This document shows positions 26,150-34,871 of a stretch of 64,000 nucleotides of DNA, in pieces. Made by a program: the position numbers and the translations under genes. The notes beneath the pieces are model-generated. The model saw nothing but the letters and a program-made list of their open reading frames with translations, did not search any database and was not told the DNA's origin. The DNA is from Hyphomicrobium_A sp963776675 (lineage in GTDB: Bacteria; Pseudomonadota; Alphaproteobacteria; Rhizobiales; Hyphomicrobiaceae): assembly GCA_963776675.1 (NCBI GenBank), contig CAVZNR010000050.1, positions 52,484-116,483 on the forward strand. The letters are read 5' to 3'. Position 1 is the stretch's first letter; every line of letters begins with the position of its first letter.

Positions 26150-27073
26150 TTGCCTACACCCAAACTGTCTCTGCGCTTTGGCGTCGCCATGGCGGCTCTC
26201 GCCCTGGGGGCAAGCGCCGCCCATGCGAACATACGTGCGTGCCAGGAGCAGGCGCAGGCTTACGAGCAGATCGCGCGCAGTGCGGGACCCATCGAGATCA
26301 ACAACGCGCTGTGGGCCGCCGCCGACAAGGGCTGCCTGGATCTTGCGCGCAAACTTCTCGACGACGGCGCCTCGCTCGAAGCGCGCGACCGCTTCGGCCG
26401 CATGGCGCTCGCACGCGCGGCCCGCGCCGGGCACGCCGACATCGTCGAGCTGTTCTTAGCGCGCGGCGCCCCCATCAATGCGCGCAACCTCGAAGGCTCG
26501 ACCGCGCTGTTCCTGGCGGCCGAGGAGGACAACCGCGCCATCGTGGATACGCTCATGAAGCACGGCGCCGACCTCACCCTGCCCGGCCGCACCGGTCTGA
26601 CGCCGATCGCGGCGGCAGCCTACATGGGCAACGAGCAGCTGGTGCGCTTGCTTCTGGACCACGGCGCCGATCCCAAGGTCGTCGACGCGACCGGCAAGGG
26701 CCCGATCTGCTACGCCGGCGGACGCGGCTTCCCGGATGTCGTCCGTCTCCTGCTCGAGCATGGCGTCGACGTCAACGCGCACTACGGCAACAATCTAACG
26801 GCGCTCATGTGGGCTGCCGGGCATGCCGATGCGGCCGGGACGCGCGACGTTCGAGATCTCATGAGCCTGCTGATCGACCGCGGTGCCAAGCTAAACGAGC
26901 AGGACAACCGCGGACGCAGCGCGCTGATGATCGCCGCCGGCCTCAACCACACCGCGGCCGTGGAGCTGCTGCTGGCGCGCGGTGCCGACAAGACTTTGCG
27001 TGATATTCAAGGAAAGACCGCCGCCGATCTCGCGTCCGACGCAAGCTTGCGTGCAAAGCTCGAGGTCAACTAA
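26150..27073 (+). CDS. Secreted ankyrin-repeat protein
   Basis: About 307 residues. TTG at 26150 is chosen because GAGGAG stands six bases before it and it gives a compact signal peptide (LSLRFGVAMAALALGASAAHA); ATG at 26123 adds nine residues. The mature part is built of roughly seven ankyrin repeats, visible as periodic G-x-TAL-x-xAA...LLL-x-x-GAD units, for example FGRMALARAARAGHADIVEL, LTPIAAAAYMGNEQLVRLLL and RSALMIAAGLNHTAAVELLL. A role in periplasmic protein-protein contacts is likely, and the partner is unknown. It ends 4 bases before the stop of the convergent cytochrome gene. Confidence 0.85.
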   Translation: MPTPKLSLRFGVAMAALALGASAAHANIRACQEQAQAYEQIARSAGPIEINNALWAAADKGCLDLARKLLDDGASLEARDRFGRMALARAARAGHADIVELFLARGAPINARNLEGSTALFLAAEEDNRAIVDTLMKHGADLTLPGRTGLTPIAAAAYMGNEQLVRLLLDHGADPKVVDATGKGPICYAGGRGFPDVVRLLLEHGVDVNAHYGNNLTALMWAAGHADAAGTRDVRDLMSLLIDRGAKLNEQDNRGRSALMIAAGLNHTAAVELLLARGADKTLRDIQGKTAADLASDASLRAKLEVN

Positions 27074-27077
27074 AGCG

Positions 27078-27668
27078 CTAGCGGCCGTACGTGTTGCCGA
27101 GGATCTGCAAGCCCGCCAGATACTGCGCAACCGCCTTGAGGGCGTCCGGGGACGCGGCGTTCATCAGGTCGGACATGCCCGGATTGTTGCCGCGCGAGTG
27201 GTCGCGGAACGCCAGCATCGTGTTCTGCAGATACTCGCGCTGCTGACCGGCGAGCCGCGCCGTCGTGCCGTCGCCCTGGAACTGGCCGAGATGGCAGCCC
27301 TTGCATCCGATCGACTGGATCGTCTGCTCGGCCGTGGCTGCGACTTTGTTGGGTGCGGAGGGCTGCTGCAGGTCTGGCCATTTCTTTTTCGTGAAATAGG
27401 CCGCCAGCGCCTTCATGTCGTCCTTCTCCAGCGACTCCGCGATCGGGCCCATCTGATCGTTCTTGCGCGAGCCCTTCTTGAAGTCGCGCAGCTGCAGATA
27501 GAGATAGCCCTCGTTCTGGCCCCAGATGATGGGGATGGTCTTGTCGATCGGGACGCCTTCCTCGCCATGGCAGCCGGCGCAGATCTGCGCCGTCTCCTCC
27601 ACGTTGCCGGCGGCGAGCGCGGCCGAGCTCATGAAGAGAGACGCGGCAAGCACAGGAAGCAGTTTCAT
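27078..27668 (-). CDS. Periplasmic dihaem cytochrome c
   Basis: A 196-residue cytochrome with a signal peptide (residues 1-19, ending ALAA) and two c-type haem sites: CAGCH (30-34) and CKGCH (122-126). Candidate axial Met residues are in DQMGPIAESL and NPGMSDLMNA. The two-domain layout resembles cytochrome c4 and the c553-like carriers next to quinoprotein dehydrogenases. It follows the PQQ dehydrogenase on the same strand after a strong hairpin, so it is likely the electron acceptor of that enzyme or a link to the terminal oxidase. ATG at 27668. Confidence 0.88.
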   Translation of the reverse strand: MKLLPVLAASLFMSSAALAAGNVEETAQICAGCHGEEGVPIDKTIPIIWGQNEGYLYLQLRDFKKGSRKNDQMGPIAESLEKDDMKALAAYFTKKKWPDLQQPSAPNKVAATAEQTIQSIGCKGCHLGQFQGDGTTARLAGQQREYLQNTMLAFRDHSRGNNPGMSDLMNAASPDALKAVAQYLAGLQILGNTYGR

Positions 27669-27691
27669 GGTGGCGAACTCCAGGAGACATC

Positions 27692-27724
27692 AAAAGGGAC
27701 GGGGCTCAACCTAAGCCCCGTCCC
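27692..27724 (-). terminator. Intrinsic terminator or attenuator between PQQ dehydrogenase and cytochrome c genes
   Basis: A perfect 11-bp inverted repeat, GGGACGGGGCT (27696-27706) and AGCCCCGTCCC (27714-27724), with a 7-base loop. Read on the minus strand it is followed by TTTT. It starts 41 bases after the dehydrogenase stop and ends just before the cytochrome gene, so it can end the dehydrogenase message or reduce read-through. Confidence 0.7.
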
Positions 27725-27765
27725 CTCGGTTTCGTTCCAAGTCACCCTAAGCAGGTGACAGGCTT

Positions 27766-29492
27766 TCAGTCGACCGTAAAGGCGATGATGTTGTTACCGC
27801 GCTTGAAGTCGATCTGCGTGTTTCCGCCCGCGCCGACGACGACGTACTGCTTGCCGTCGACCGAGTAGGACGCCGGCGGCGCATTGACGCCGGCACCTGC
27901 GAAGAACGACCACAGCACGTCACCGTTCTCGGCGTTGTAGGCGCGGAACCAGCCGTCGCCCTCGCCGGTGAACATGAGACCGCCCGCCGTGGTCAGCGCG
28001 CCGCCCATCATCGGCAGCGGCGTCTTCTTCTGCCACTTGATCTTGCCGGTGTTGTAGTCGAGGGCGGTGACGTTGCCAAAGCTCTCCAGGTCCGGGATCA
28101 CCTTGAAGGCGCCGCCGAGCCACAGCTTGCCGTCGGGATAGGGCGAGCTCTCGACCTGGTAGGTCATGGGCTGGTGCAGGTTGACGGCATAGGTCAGCGC
28201 CAGCTCAGGGTTGACCGCCATCACCGACCACTCCACGCCGCCGTTGGCGCCGGGAAGCATCTTGGCACCTTCGGGCGTCGGCAAGGTCCACATGCCGGTC
28301 TGATCCACCATCGGCTCGGAGAAGCGGATGAGGCTGCAGTCGTCGCGGTTGTGCACGTACACGTTGCCGGTCTTGCCGGCATGGATCACGCCGGGAACCG
28401 TGTTGCCGTCCTTGTCCTTCACGTCGACCAGGATCGGCGGGCTGACGGAGTCGAGGTCCCACACGTCGTGCGCGATGTACTGGAAGTGGCAGACGTATTT
28501 GCCGGTCTCCAGATCGAGCGGAAACGAGCGAGTCCGTATAGAGGTTGTCGCCGGGACGGATGGCGCCGTCGAGATCGGGCGAAGGATTGCCGACGACGAA
28601 ATAGATGCGCTTGGTCTTGAGATCGACCGCCGGGTTCTGCCACACGCCGCCGCCGAGCGTCTTGTAGGGATCGCCCATCTTCTTCAGCGCGGCCTTCTCG
28701 GCCGCGATATCGCGATGCATGTCCTTGCCGGTGGCGTCATGCGTCGCCCATACGCCGGCGGAAGTCCTCGGGGATCGTGTCGAAGTTCCACACGAGCTTG
28801 CCGGTCTCGGCGTCGTAGGCGCGCACGAATCCGCGGATGCCGTACTCACCGCCGTTGGTGCCGATCAGGATCTTGCCGTCGACTGCGGTCGGCGCCATCG
28901 TCTCGCTGTACCCGAGCTCAGGGTCGGCGATCTCGGTCTCCCACAGCAGGCTGCCCGTCTTGGCGTCGAGCGCGACGAGCTTGGCATCGAGCGTGGCCAT
29001 GTAGACCTTGTCGCCGTAGACGGCGACGCCGCGGTTGTTGGGGCCGCAGCAATAGGTCGTGATGGGACCCATCTTGTGCTTGTAGTGCCAGTACTCCTCG
29101 CCGGTCTTGGCGTTGAGCGCATAGACGTGGTTGAACGCCGTCGTCACGTACATCACGCCGTCGACCACGATCGGCGTCGTCTCCAGCGACTCCTTCACCT
29201 CCGTCTGGAAGATCCAGGCGGGATGCAGCTTGCCGACGTTGGAGGTATCGATCTGCTTGCCCGGGAAGTAGCGGGTCTGGTCGTAGTTGCCGTTGGTGTG
29301 CAGGAAGTTGTTGGTGTCGCTCGCCGCCGCGTTCAGCTGATCCTGTGACACCGACGTGGCCGGCGCGCTCGTTCCGGTCGTCGCCTTGCCCTGCTCGATC
29401 TCTTGCTGCGCGTAGGCAGGTGTGAGCATGGCGAGCGCAGAGGCCGCCGCCAGGAGCCCGGCGTAGACGCCGCCCCTATGTGATCCAACCAT
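27766..29492 (-). pseudogene. PQQ-dependent alcohol dehydrogenase (methanol/ethanol family), two frameshifts
   Basis: Three frames together encode about 575 residues of a quinoprotein dehydrogenase. The ATG at 29492 follows AAGGAGGAC, and a signal peptide ends at AYAQQE. Blade motifs are abundant; the adjacent cysteines in TTYCCGPNNRG form the vicinal disulfide typical of these enzymes. Near 28760 an extra C shifts the frame (PEDF continues as AGVWATHD), and near 28522 an extra base shifts it again (DSLV continues as PLDLETGKYV). The active-site region reads HDVWDLDS: an Asp followed two residues later by another Asp, as in lanthanide-type XoxF/ExaF enzymes. The second part of the sequence is otherwise well conserved, so the gene may be intact in reality and the shifts may be sequence errors. 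Confidence 0.8.
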
Positions 29493-29727
29493 GATGTCCT
29501 CCTTACCCGAAGCCCGGCACGGCCGCTGGCAGCGGCTTCTCATGGGGGGCGCGATCGGGAATAAAACGACCCTGCGCTTGCCACTTCTTCCTGTCAAATC
29601 AGGCAAACTTATACATTGGTCGCAGGAGTCCTGATCGCGGTTTCCGTTTGCGCGCTGATCGTTTGCCTGCACCCCCGGCGGAGCGCGGCTCGGCAAAATC
29701 GCAATTTGCGCACGACACGCGAGCGCC

Positions 29728-29946
29728 CTAGACGTGGCGGCGCTGCCATTTGAGCCGCAGCGTCGGTGCCATCGCCCAGGCGATGAATGGCGAAATGAGG
29801 AAGCTCGCCACCACCACGATGGGCAGCCAGAAAGCAGCATGCGCGTTCAAGGATGGGATCGAGAGCACCGCGACGGCACCGATGCCGAACACGACGGCGT
29901 TGATCATCAAGAACAGCATCGCTGCAATATAGGTGCGGGTCGACAT
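29728..29946 (-). CDS. Small two-helix membrane protein
   Basis: A 72-residue protein. The ATG at 29946 has GGAGAAA about 6 bases upstream. Two hydrophobic segments (YIAAMLFLMINAVVFGIGAVAV and WLPIVVVASFLISPFIAWAM) are followed by a basic tail, RLKWQRRHV. It lies upstream of the PQQ dehydrogenase on the same strand with a 235-base gap. No function is known; it resembles small conserved membrane proteins of Hyphomicrobiales. Confidence 0.62.
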   Translation of the reverse strand: MSTRTYIAAMLFLMINAVVFGIGAVAVLSIPSLNAHAAFWLPIVVVASFLISPFIAWAMAPTLRLKWQRRHV

Positions 29947-30166
29947 GATGGATTTCTCCGGCTGACGATTGGAGCTGTCGGACGACGTGTCTGAAAACGT
30001 CGTGGTCGCCTGACAGTTTCCGTTTCTGACCCACATCAGACGACGCGATTGCTCCCGTGGAGCGGGCATACCCCGCCAATGGCTCCTGAATGCCCAATCC
30101 GTAGGCAGCAATTTGCCGACAATTGGAGCTTGGAACCTTGTCACGAGGCCGTAGTCTCCAAGAGAC

Positions 30167-30655
30167 ATGAGCCACGTTCTCGACTGCTGCAAGGAATTGC
30201 CGGAAGTGCGGGCGGAGCCGGGAGACGTGCTCCTCGTCGAGGGCACAACGTCGGGCAAGCTCTACATTCTCATCGAAGGCGAGCTGCAGATCCTGCGCAA
30301 CGACGTGGAGGTCGCCACGGTGTCCGATCCCGGCGCGGTGTTCGGCGAGATGGCGATCCTGCTCGGGGCCCCCCATACCGCGACCGTGAAGGCGCTGGTG
30401 CCGAGCCGCCTCCACGAGATCGACGACGCCGAGAGCTTTCTCGCCTCCGCGCCGGAGATGATGGGGCACATCGGCAAGCTGCTGGCGCTACGGCTGCATC
30501 TCGCGACAGGATACCTTGCCGACTTGAAGTGCCAGTTCGCAGAGCATGGCACCCATCTCGGTATGGTCGACGCGGTGTTGGAGAGCCTGCTGCATCAGCA
30601 GGAGCCCGGGTTCAAGCCCGGCGGTTCGGACCGCGAGACCGATCCCCGTCTCTAA
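30167..30655 (+). CDS. Cyclic nucleotide-binding domain protein without DNA-binding domain
   Basis: A 162-residue protein that is mostly a single CRP-like cyclic nucleotide-binding domain: GDVLLVEGTTSGKLYILIEGELQILR, then the phosphate-binding-cassette region DPGAVFGEMAILLGAPHTATVKALVPS. The Gly-Glu of FGEMA is kept, and the usual Arg-Ser/Thr is replaced by HTATV, so nucleotide binding is uncertain. No helix-turn-helix follows; the C-terminal 60 residues are helical and end in a charged tail. It could be a stand-alone sensor subunit. Its stop overlaps that of the convergent phosphoesterase by four bases. Confidence 0.8.
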   Translation: MSHVLDCCKELPEVRAEPGDVLLVEGTTSGKLYILIEGELQILRNDVEVATVSDPGAVFGEMAILLGAPHTATVKALVPSRLHEIDDAESFLASAPEMMGHIGKLLALRLHLATGYLADLKCQFAEHGTHLGMVDAVLESLLHQQEPGFKPGGSDRETDPRL

Positions 30656-31425
30656 AGCCAGGCGGGCCTCCCTTTGAGCTTCGCCAGCGGATGCGCCAGC
30701 GGCGCGTCGAGCTTCGATTCCTGACCGTCGGCCGTCGATAGCCAGATGGCTTCGTTTTCCTCGATGTTGAGGATCACGTGCGGCGGCTCCGGCGCAAGCT
30801 CGCGGCCGGCATTGAACACCCAGGTGTCGCCGATACGGTCGACCCACGATCCGCCGTCGACGAACGGCGATGGATGCACATGGCCGGAGAAGACGAAATC
30901 GGGCCGGTAGGTCTCGATCCAACCTTTGAGCGCGTCGTCGCCGAAGAAGCGTTGGCCGCTCCAGGCGGTCGGCGATCCCGACGGCGGCGCATGATGGACC
31001 CATGCCCACCGCTTGCTGCCCCGCTTCGCGGCATCGCGCGCAAGCAGCTCCCCCACCGCCTGGCGCGTCGAGGGACCGTCCCACCACGGGCAGATCGTGA
31101 ACAAGACGCCGTCGATCTCGAAGCAATCTCCGTCCGCGGCGATGCCAAGGCTGCGGATTTTGGCGAACCACTTGGCCACGCGTTCGCCCTCGGCGTTGTG
31201 AGAATTGAGATCGTGATTGCCGGAGCAAACGAAGAGGCGCGTCATCGTCTTGAGCCGCCGGAGGTAGTTCAAGACGACAACTGTCTGCGCCCGCCCGTCG
31301 ACGGTGGAGGCGATGTCGAGCAGATCTCCGGCAATGATAACGATGTCGAAATCGGGCGCGACACGGAGCACCCAGTCATACTGCTTCAGCGTGTAGTGGA
31401 GATCGGCGGTGATCAGGCATTTCAT
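30652..31425 (-). CDS. Calcineurin-like metallophosphoesterase
   Basis: A 257-residue protein with the full metal-ligand set: ITADLHY (5-11), IIAGDLLD near residue 31, CSGNHDLN near 67, WVHHAPP near 142, and FSGHVHPSPF near 180. This is the calcineurin-like phosphoesterase fold binding two metal ions. The closing of the site by GHVH and the short C-terminus suggest a small-molecule or nucleotide substrate, but that is not defined. It has no operon partner. It is convergent with the preceding gene. Confidence 0.88.
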   Translation of the reverse strand: MKCLITADLHYTLKQYDWVLRVAPDFDIVIIAGDLLDIASTVDGRAQTVVVLNYLRRLKTMTRLFVCSGNHDLNSHNAEGERVAKWFAKIRSLGIAADGDCFEIDGVLFTICPWWDGPSTRQAVGELLARDAAKRGSKRWAWVHHAPPSGSPTAWSGQRFFGDDALKGWIETYRPDFVFSGHVHPSPFVDGGSWVDRIGDTWVFNAGRELAPEPPHVILNIEENEAIWLSTADGQESKLDAPLAHPLAKLKGRPAWL

Positions 31426-31581
31426 TGGCCGAGCCCCTCAAAAATCGCCCTTGCGAGGGAAGACAAATATGCTCGATCGGTCAAGCTTTACCGGCCGCCC
31501 TTGTACTTCTGCCCCCAAACCGCTAGCTCCTGCGGGCGCAGCACCCCTTTGACCGAGCAGCGACTGAGAGACTGGGAGACC

Positions 31582-33222
31582 ATGCAGGACGAGACCGGAG
31601 CAGCTGAGGAGATGACGCAAGAGCGTGCCGCGCCCAGTGGGGCCGCGGGCGAGCTCGCGCGCCAGATCGAGCGCCGGCGTACCTTCGCCATCATCTCCCA
31701 CCCCGACGCCGGCAAGACGACGCTGACCGAGAAGCTTTTGCTGTTCGGCGGCGCCATCCAGCTCGCCGGCCAGGTCAAGGCCAAGAAGGACAAGCGCGGC
31801 GCCCGCTCCGACTGGATGGCGATCGAGCGCGAGCGCGGCATCTCTGTTGCCGCCTCCGTGATGACGTTCGAGTACGGCGGCGCGGTTCTGAACCTGCTCG
31901 ACACGCCGGGCCACGAGGACTTCTCCGACCACACCTACCGAACGCTCACCGCCGTCGATTCCGCCATCATGGTCATCGACGCCGCCAAGGGCATCGAGGC
32001 GCGCACGCGCAAGTTGTTCGAGATCTGCCGCCTGCGCGACATCCCCATCATCACCTTCATCAACAAGCTCGACCGCGAGGCGCGCGAGCCCTTGGAGCTC
32101 CTGGACGAGATCGAGAAGGTGCTGGCGCTCGATACCGCCCCCATGGTGTGGCCCGTCGGCAAGGGCCGCGATTTCCGCGGCACCTACGATCTTTTGAAGC
32201 CGCGCATCCGCCGCCTCGACGAGACGCCCGACGGCCAGCCCGTCTCCGGTCCCGACGATCCCCTCTTCGATGAGCTGCTCGAGCCCGACGAGGCGGCGCG
32301 CTGGCGCGAGGAGATCGCGCTCGTCAATGACGCGTGCGGGCGCTTCGACCTCGAGGCCTTCCGCCACGGCGCGCTGTCGCCCGTCTACTTCGGCAGCGCG
32401 CTCAAGAACTTCGGCGTGCGCGACATCCTCGATGCCCTCGTCGCCTACGCGCCGCCGCCGCTCGACCGCAAGGCGGCAACGCGCACCGTCAAGGCCGGCG
32501 AGGCGGCGATGACCGGGATCATTTTCAAGATCCAGGCGAACATGGATCCCAACCACCGCGACCGCATCGCCTTCATGCGCGTCTGCTCGGGCCGCCTCAC
32601 GCGCGGCATGAAGGCCAAGCACGTGCGCACCGGCAAAACCATGGCGCTGCAAACGCCGCAGTTTTTCTTCGCCCAGGACCGCCAGCTCGTCGAGGAGGCC
32701 TATGCCGGCGACGTGGTCGGCATCCCCAACCGCGGCACGCTGCGCATCGGCGACGCACTGACCGAGGGCGAGGACGTGCGCTTCCTCGGCATCCCCAGCT
32801 TTGCGCCCGAGATCCTGCGCCGCATCCGGCTCGAGGACGCAATCAAGGCGCGCAAGCTCAAGGAAGCGCTCGCCCAGATGGCCGAGGAGGGCGTGGTGCA
32901 GCTGTTCTCCCCCGTCGACGGCACGCCGCCCATCGTCGGCGTCATCGGCGCGCTGCAGCTCGACGTGCTGGCCGACCGGCTGAAAGAGGAATATGGGCTT
33001 CCCGTCGGGTTCGATGTCGCCCCGTGCGACACCGCCCGCTGGATCAGCTCAGCGGATCCCGCCGTGCTGACCAAGTTCATTGCATCGCACCGGCCCGAGA
33101 TCGCCACCGACCTCGACGGCGATCACGTGTATCTGGCGCCTTCGGCGTTCGCGCTGTCGTGGACGCAGGAGAAGAACCCCGACATCGTCTTCACCGACAT
33201 CAAGACCATCGACCGGGCGTAA
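31582..33222 (+). CDS. prfC: Peptide chain release factor 3 (PrfC)
   Basis: A 546-residue translational GTPase. G1 is ISHPDAGKTTLTEKLLL, G3 is LLDTPGHEDFSDHTYR, and G4 is ITFINKLDREAR. The C-terminal half matches RF3 (MRVCSGRLTRGMKAKHVRTGKT, FFAQDRQLVEEAYAGDVVGIPNRG, GVIGALQLDVLADRLKEEYGLPV). RF3 recycles RF1 and RF2 from the ribosome after termination. The ATG at 31582 has GGGAGA just upstream; a second ATG 10 codons later is possible because the first residues are not conserved. prfB lies nearby on the opposite strand. Confidence 0.96.
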   Translation: MQDETGAAEEMTQERAAPSGAAGELARQIERRRTFAIISHPDAGKTTLTEKLLLFGGAIQLAGQVKAKKDKRGARSDWMAIERERGISVAASVMTFEYGGAVLNLLDTPGHEDFSDHTYRTLTAVDSAIMVIDAAKGIEARTRKLFEICRLRDIPIITFINKLDREAREPLELLDEIEKVLALDTAPMVWPVGKGRDFRGTYDLLKPRIRRLDETPDGQPVSGPDDPLFDELLEPDEAARWREEIALVNDACGRFDLEAFRHGALSPVYFGSALKNFGVRDILDALVAYAPPPLDRKAATRTVKAGEAAMTGIIFKIQANMDPNHRDRIAFMRVCSGRLTRGMKAKHVRTGKTMALQTPQFFFAQDRQLVEEAYAGDVVGIPNRGTLRIGDALTEGEDVRFLGIPSFAPEILRRIRLEDAIKARKLKEALAQMAEEGVVQLFSPVDGTPPIVGVIGALQLDVLADRLKEEYGLPVGFDVAPCDTARWISSADPAVLTKFIASHRPEIATDLDGDHVYLAPSAFALSWTQEKNPDIVFTDIKTIDRA

Positions 33223-33224
33223 GG

Positions 33225-33629
33225 ATGTCCTACGAAAACCTGATGCGCCTGCAGCACGCCGCCGAGATCCTTTCGACGGCAGCCCTCTTCGGCGGGTTCC
33301 TGTTTCTCGTTCTCGGCCTCATCCGCAGCCGCTGGGTCGGCCTCTCCAACCGCATCTGGGTGGTGGTGTCGACGTTCGGAATCTGGCTTTTGGGCCTCGT
33401 CATTTACGGCGGAGCCATCGGCTACACCCATTCGCAGCCCAATGGGCCCCACGCGTTCGAGTCTTATATGGACGGTATGACGGCGCAGAGCTGCGTTCGC
33501 GATCCGGCACACGCGGGCTGCGCTGAGCTGAAAAAGAAGTGCGCCGAGCGCGACCCCACCCACCCAGCATGCCGCATCTTGGCCGGCGAGGACCCTGCCA
33601 AGTTCTACACGACGACGATCCGCCGGTAG
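33225..33629 (+). CDS. Small membrane protein with Cys-rich C-terminus, unknown
   Basis: A 134-residue protein whose ATG lies 3 bases after the prfC stop; AAGG abuts the ATG, so it may be translated by coupling to prfC. Two hydrophobic segments (AEILSTAALFGGFLFLVLGLI and IWVVVSTFGIWLLGLVIYGG) are followed by a soluble C-terminus with four cysteines (SCVRDP, GCAELK, KCAERD, ACRIL), which could hold two disulfides in the periplasm. No family was recognised. It continues the same strand and codon use as prfC. Confidence 0.7.
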   Translation: MSYENLMRLQHAAEILSTAALFGGFLFLVLGLIRSRWVGLSNRIWVVVSTFGIWLLGLVIYGGAIGYTHSQPNGPHAFESYMDGMTAQSCVRDPAHAGCAELKKKCAERDPTHPACRILAGEDPAKFYTTTIRR

Positions 33630-33633
33630 GTCC

Positions 33634-34765
33634 CTACTCCAGATCCTCCACCTCGACCGGGCCGCCGCCCTTGATGCGCTGCGCCAGCGCACTTTCGATG
33701 AAGGGATCGATGTCGCCGTCGAGCACCGCGTCGGGGTTGGTGCTCTGCGCGCCGGTGCGCAGGTCCTTCACCAGCTGATAGGGCTGCAGCACGTAGGAGC
33801 GGATCTGGTGCCCCCAGCCGATCTCGGTCTTGCCCGCGGCCTCGGCGTTGGCCTTCTCCTCGCGCCGTTTCAGCTCCTGCTCGTAAAGCCGCGCCTTTAG
33901 CATCGCCCACGCGATGGCGCGGTTCTTGATCTGCGAGCGCTCCTGCTGGCACGCCACCGCAATGCCCGTGGGCAAGTGCGTGATGCGCACGGCGGAGTCG
34001 GTCGTATTCACGTGCTGGCCGCCGGCGCCCGACGAGCGATAGGTATCGATGCGGCAGTCGCTCTCGTTGATGTCGATGTCGATGTCATCGTCGACGACGG
34101 GAAAGACCCACACGCTGGCAAAGCTCGTGTGCCGGCGCGCGTTGGCATCATAGGGCGAGATGCGCACCAGCCGGTGCACGCCCGATTCCGTCTTGAGCCA
34201 GCCGTAGGCGTTCTCGCCTTTGATCTCGATGGTCACCGACTTGATGCCGGCCTCTTCGCCCGGGCTCTGCTCGATCACGGCGACCTTGTAGCCGCGCTCC
34301 TCCGCCCAACGCATGTACATGCGCGCCAGCATCGAGGCCCAATCCTGGCTCTCGGTGCCGCCGGCGCCGGCGTGCACCTCCAGATAGGTGTCGTTGGCGT
34401 CGGCCTCGCCCGAGAGCAGCGCCTCCACGCTGCGGCGCTGCGCCTCCTCGTCGAGCTTCTTGAGAGCCGTCTCGCCCTCGGCGATCGTGGCTTTGTCGTC
34501 GCTCTCCTCGCCGAGCTCGATCAGCGTGACGCTGTCGTCGAGCTCGCTCTCCAGGCGCTTGTAGGATTCGATCGAGCGCTCGAGCTGCTGGCGTTGGCGC
34601 ATGACCTTCTGCGCCGCCCGGGAGTCGTTCCACAGATTGGGATCCTCGGCTCGCTTGTTGAGATCAGCGAGCCGCATTTCAGCGGTATCCCAGTCAAAGA
34701 TGCCTCCGTAAAAGGACGAGCGCCTCTTTGATGGAATCGACGTGTTTCTGCGTTTCGGCACGCAT
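33634..34765 (-). CDS. prfB: Peptide chain release factor 2 (PrfB), programmed +1 frameshift
   Basis: The start ATG at 34765 opens a 23-codon frame (RAETQKHVDSIKEALVLLRR) that stops at TGA at 34696-34694. A +1 slip after CTT continues as DWDTAEMRLADLNKRAEDP to give 376 residues, the usual RF2 length. The GGQ motif is in SSGAGGQHVNTT. The stop-recognition loop reads ISPYDANARRHTSF, SPY rather than the SPF of E. coli. RF2 releases peptides at UGA and UAA, so the in-frame UGA makes its own synthesis self-limiting. An annotation that omits the frameshift would give a wrong N-terminus. Confidence 0.95.
34693..34709 (-). promoter_or_regulatory. prfB: Programmed +1 frameshift site of prfB
   Basis: On the minus strand ACGGAGG (34709-34703), CAT, CTT and TGAC stand in order. 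The GGAGG is an internal Shine-Dalgarno-like element three bases before the slippery CTT, and the in-frame UGA follows. This is the same arrangement as in E. coli prfB, where low RF2 lets the ribosome slip by one base. Confidence 0.93.
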
Positions 34766-34871
34766 GGCTGCCTCCGGGTCGTGAAGTGATTTCAGGAACT
34801 GAGGGCCTGATATAGTGGGCAAGAACGCGGCTGTAAACGCAGCCGACGCCGCTAAGGTGCGATGCAGCGCC

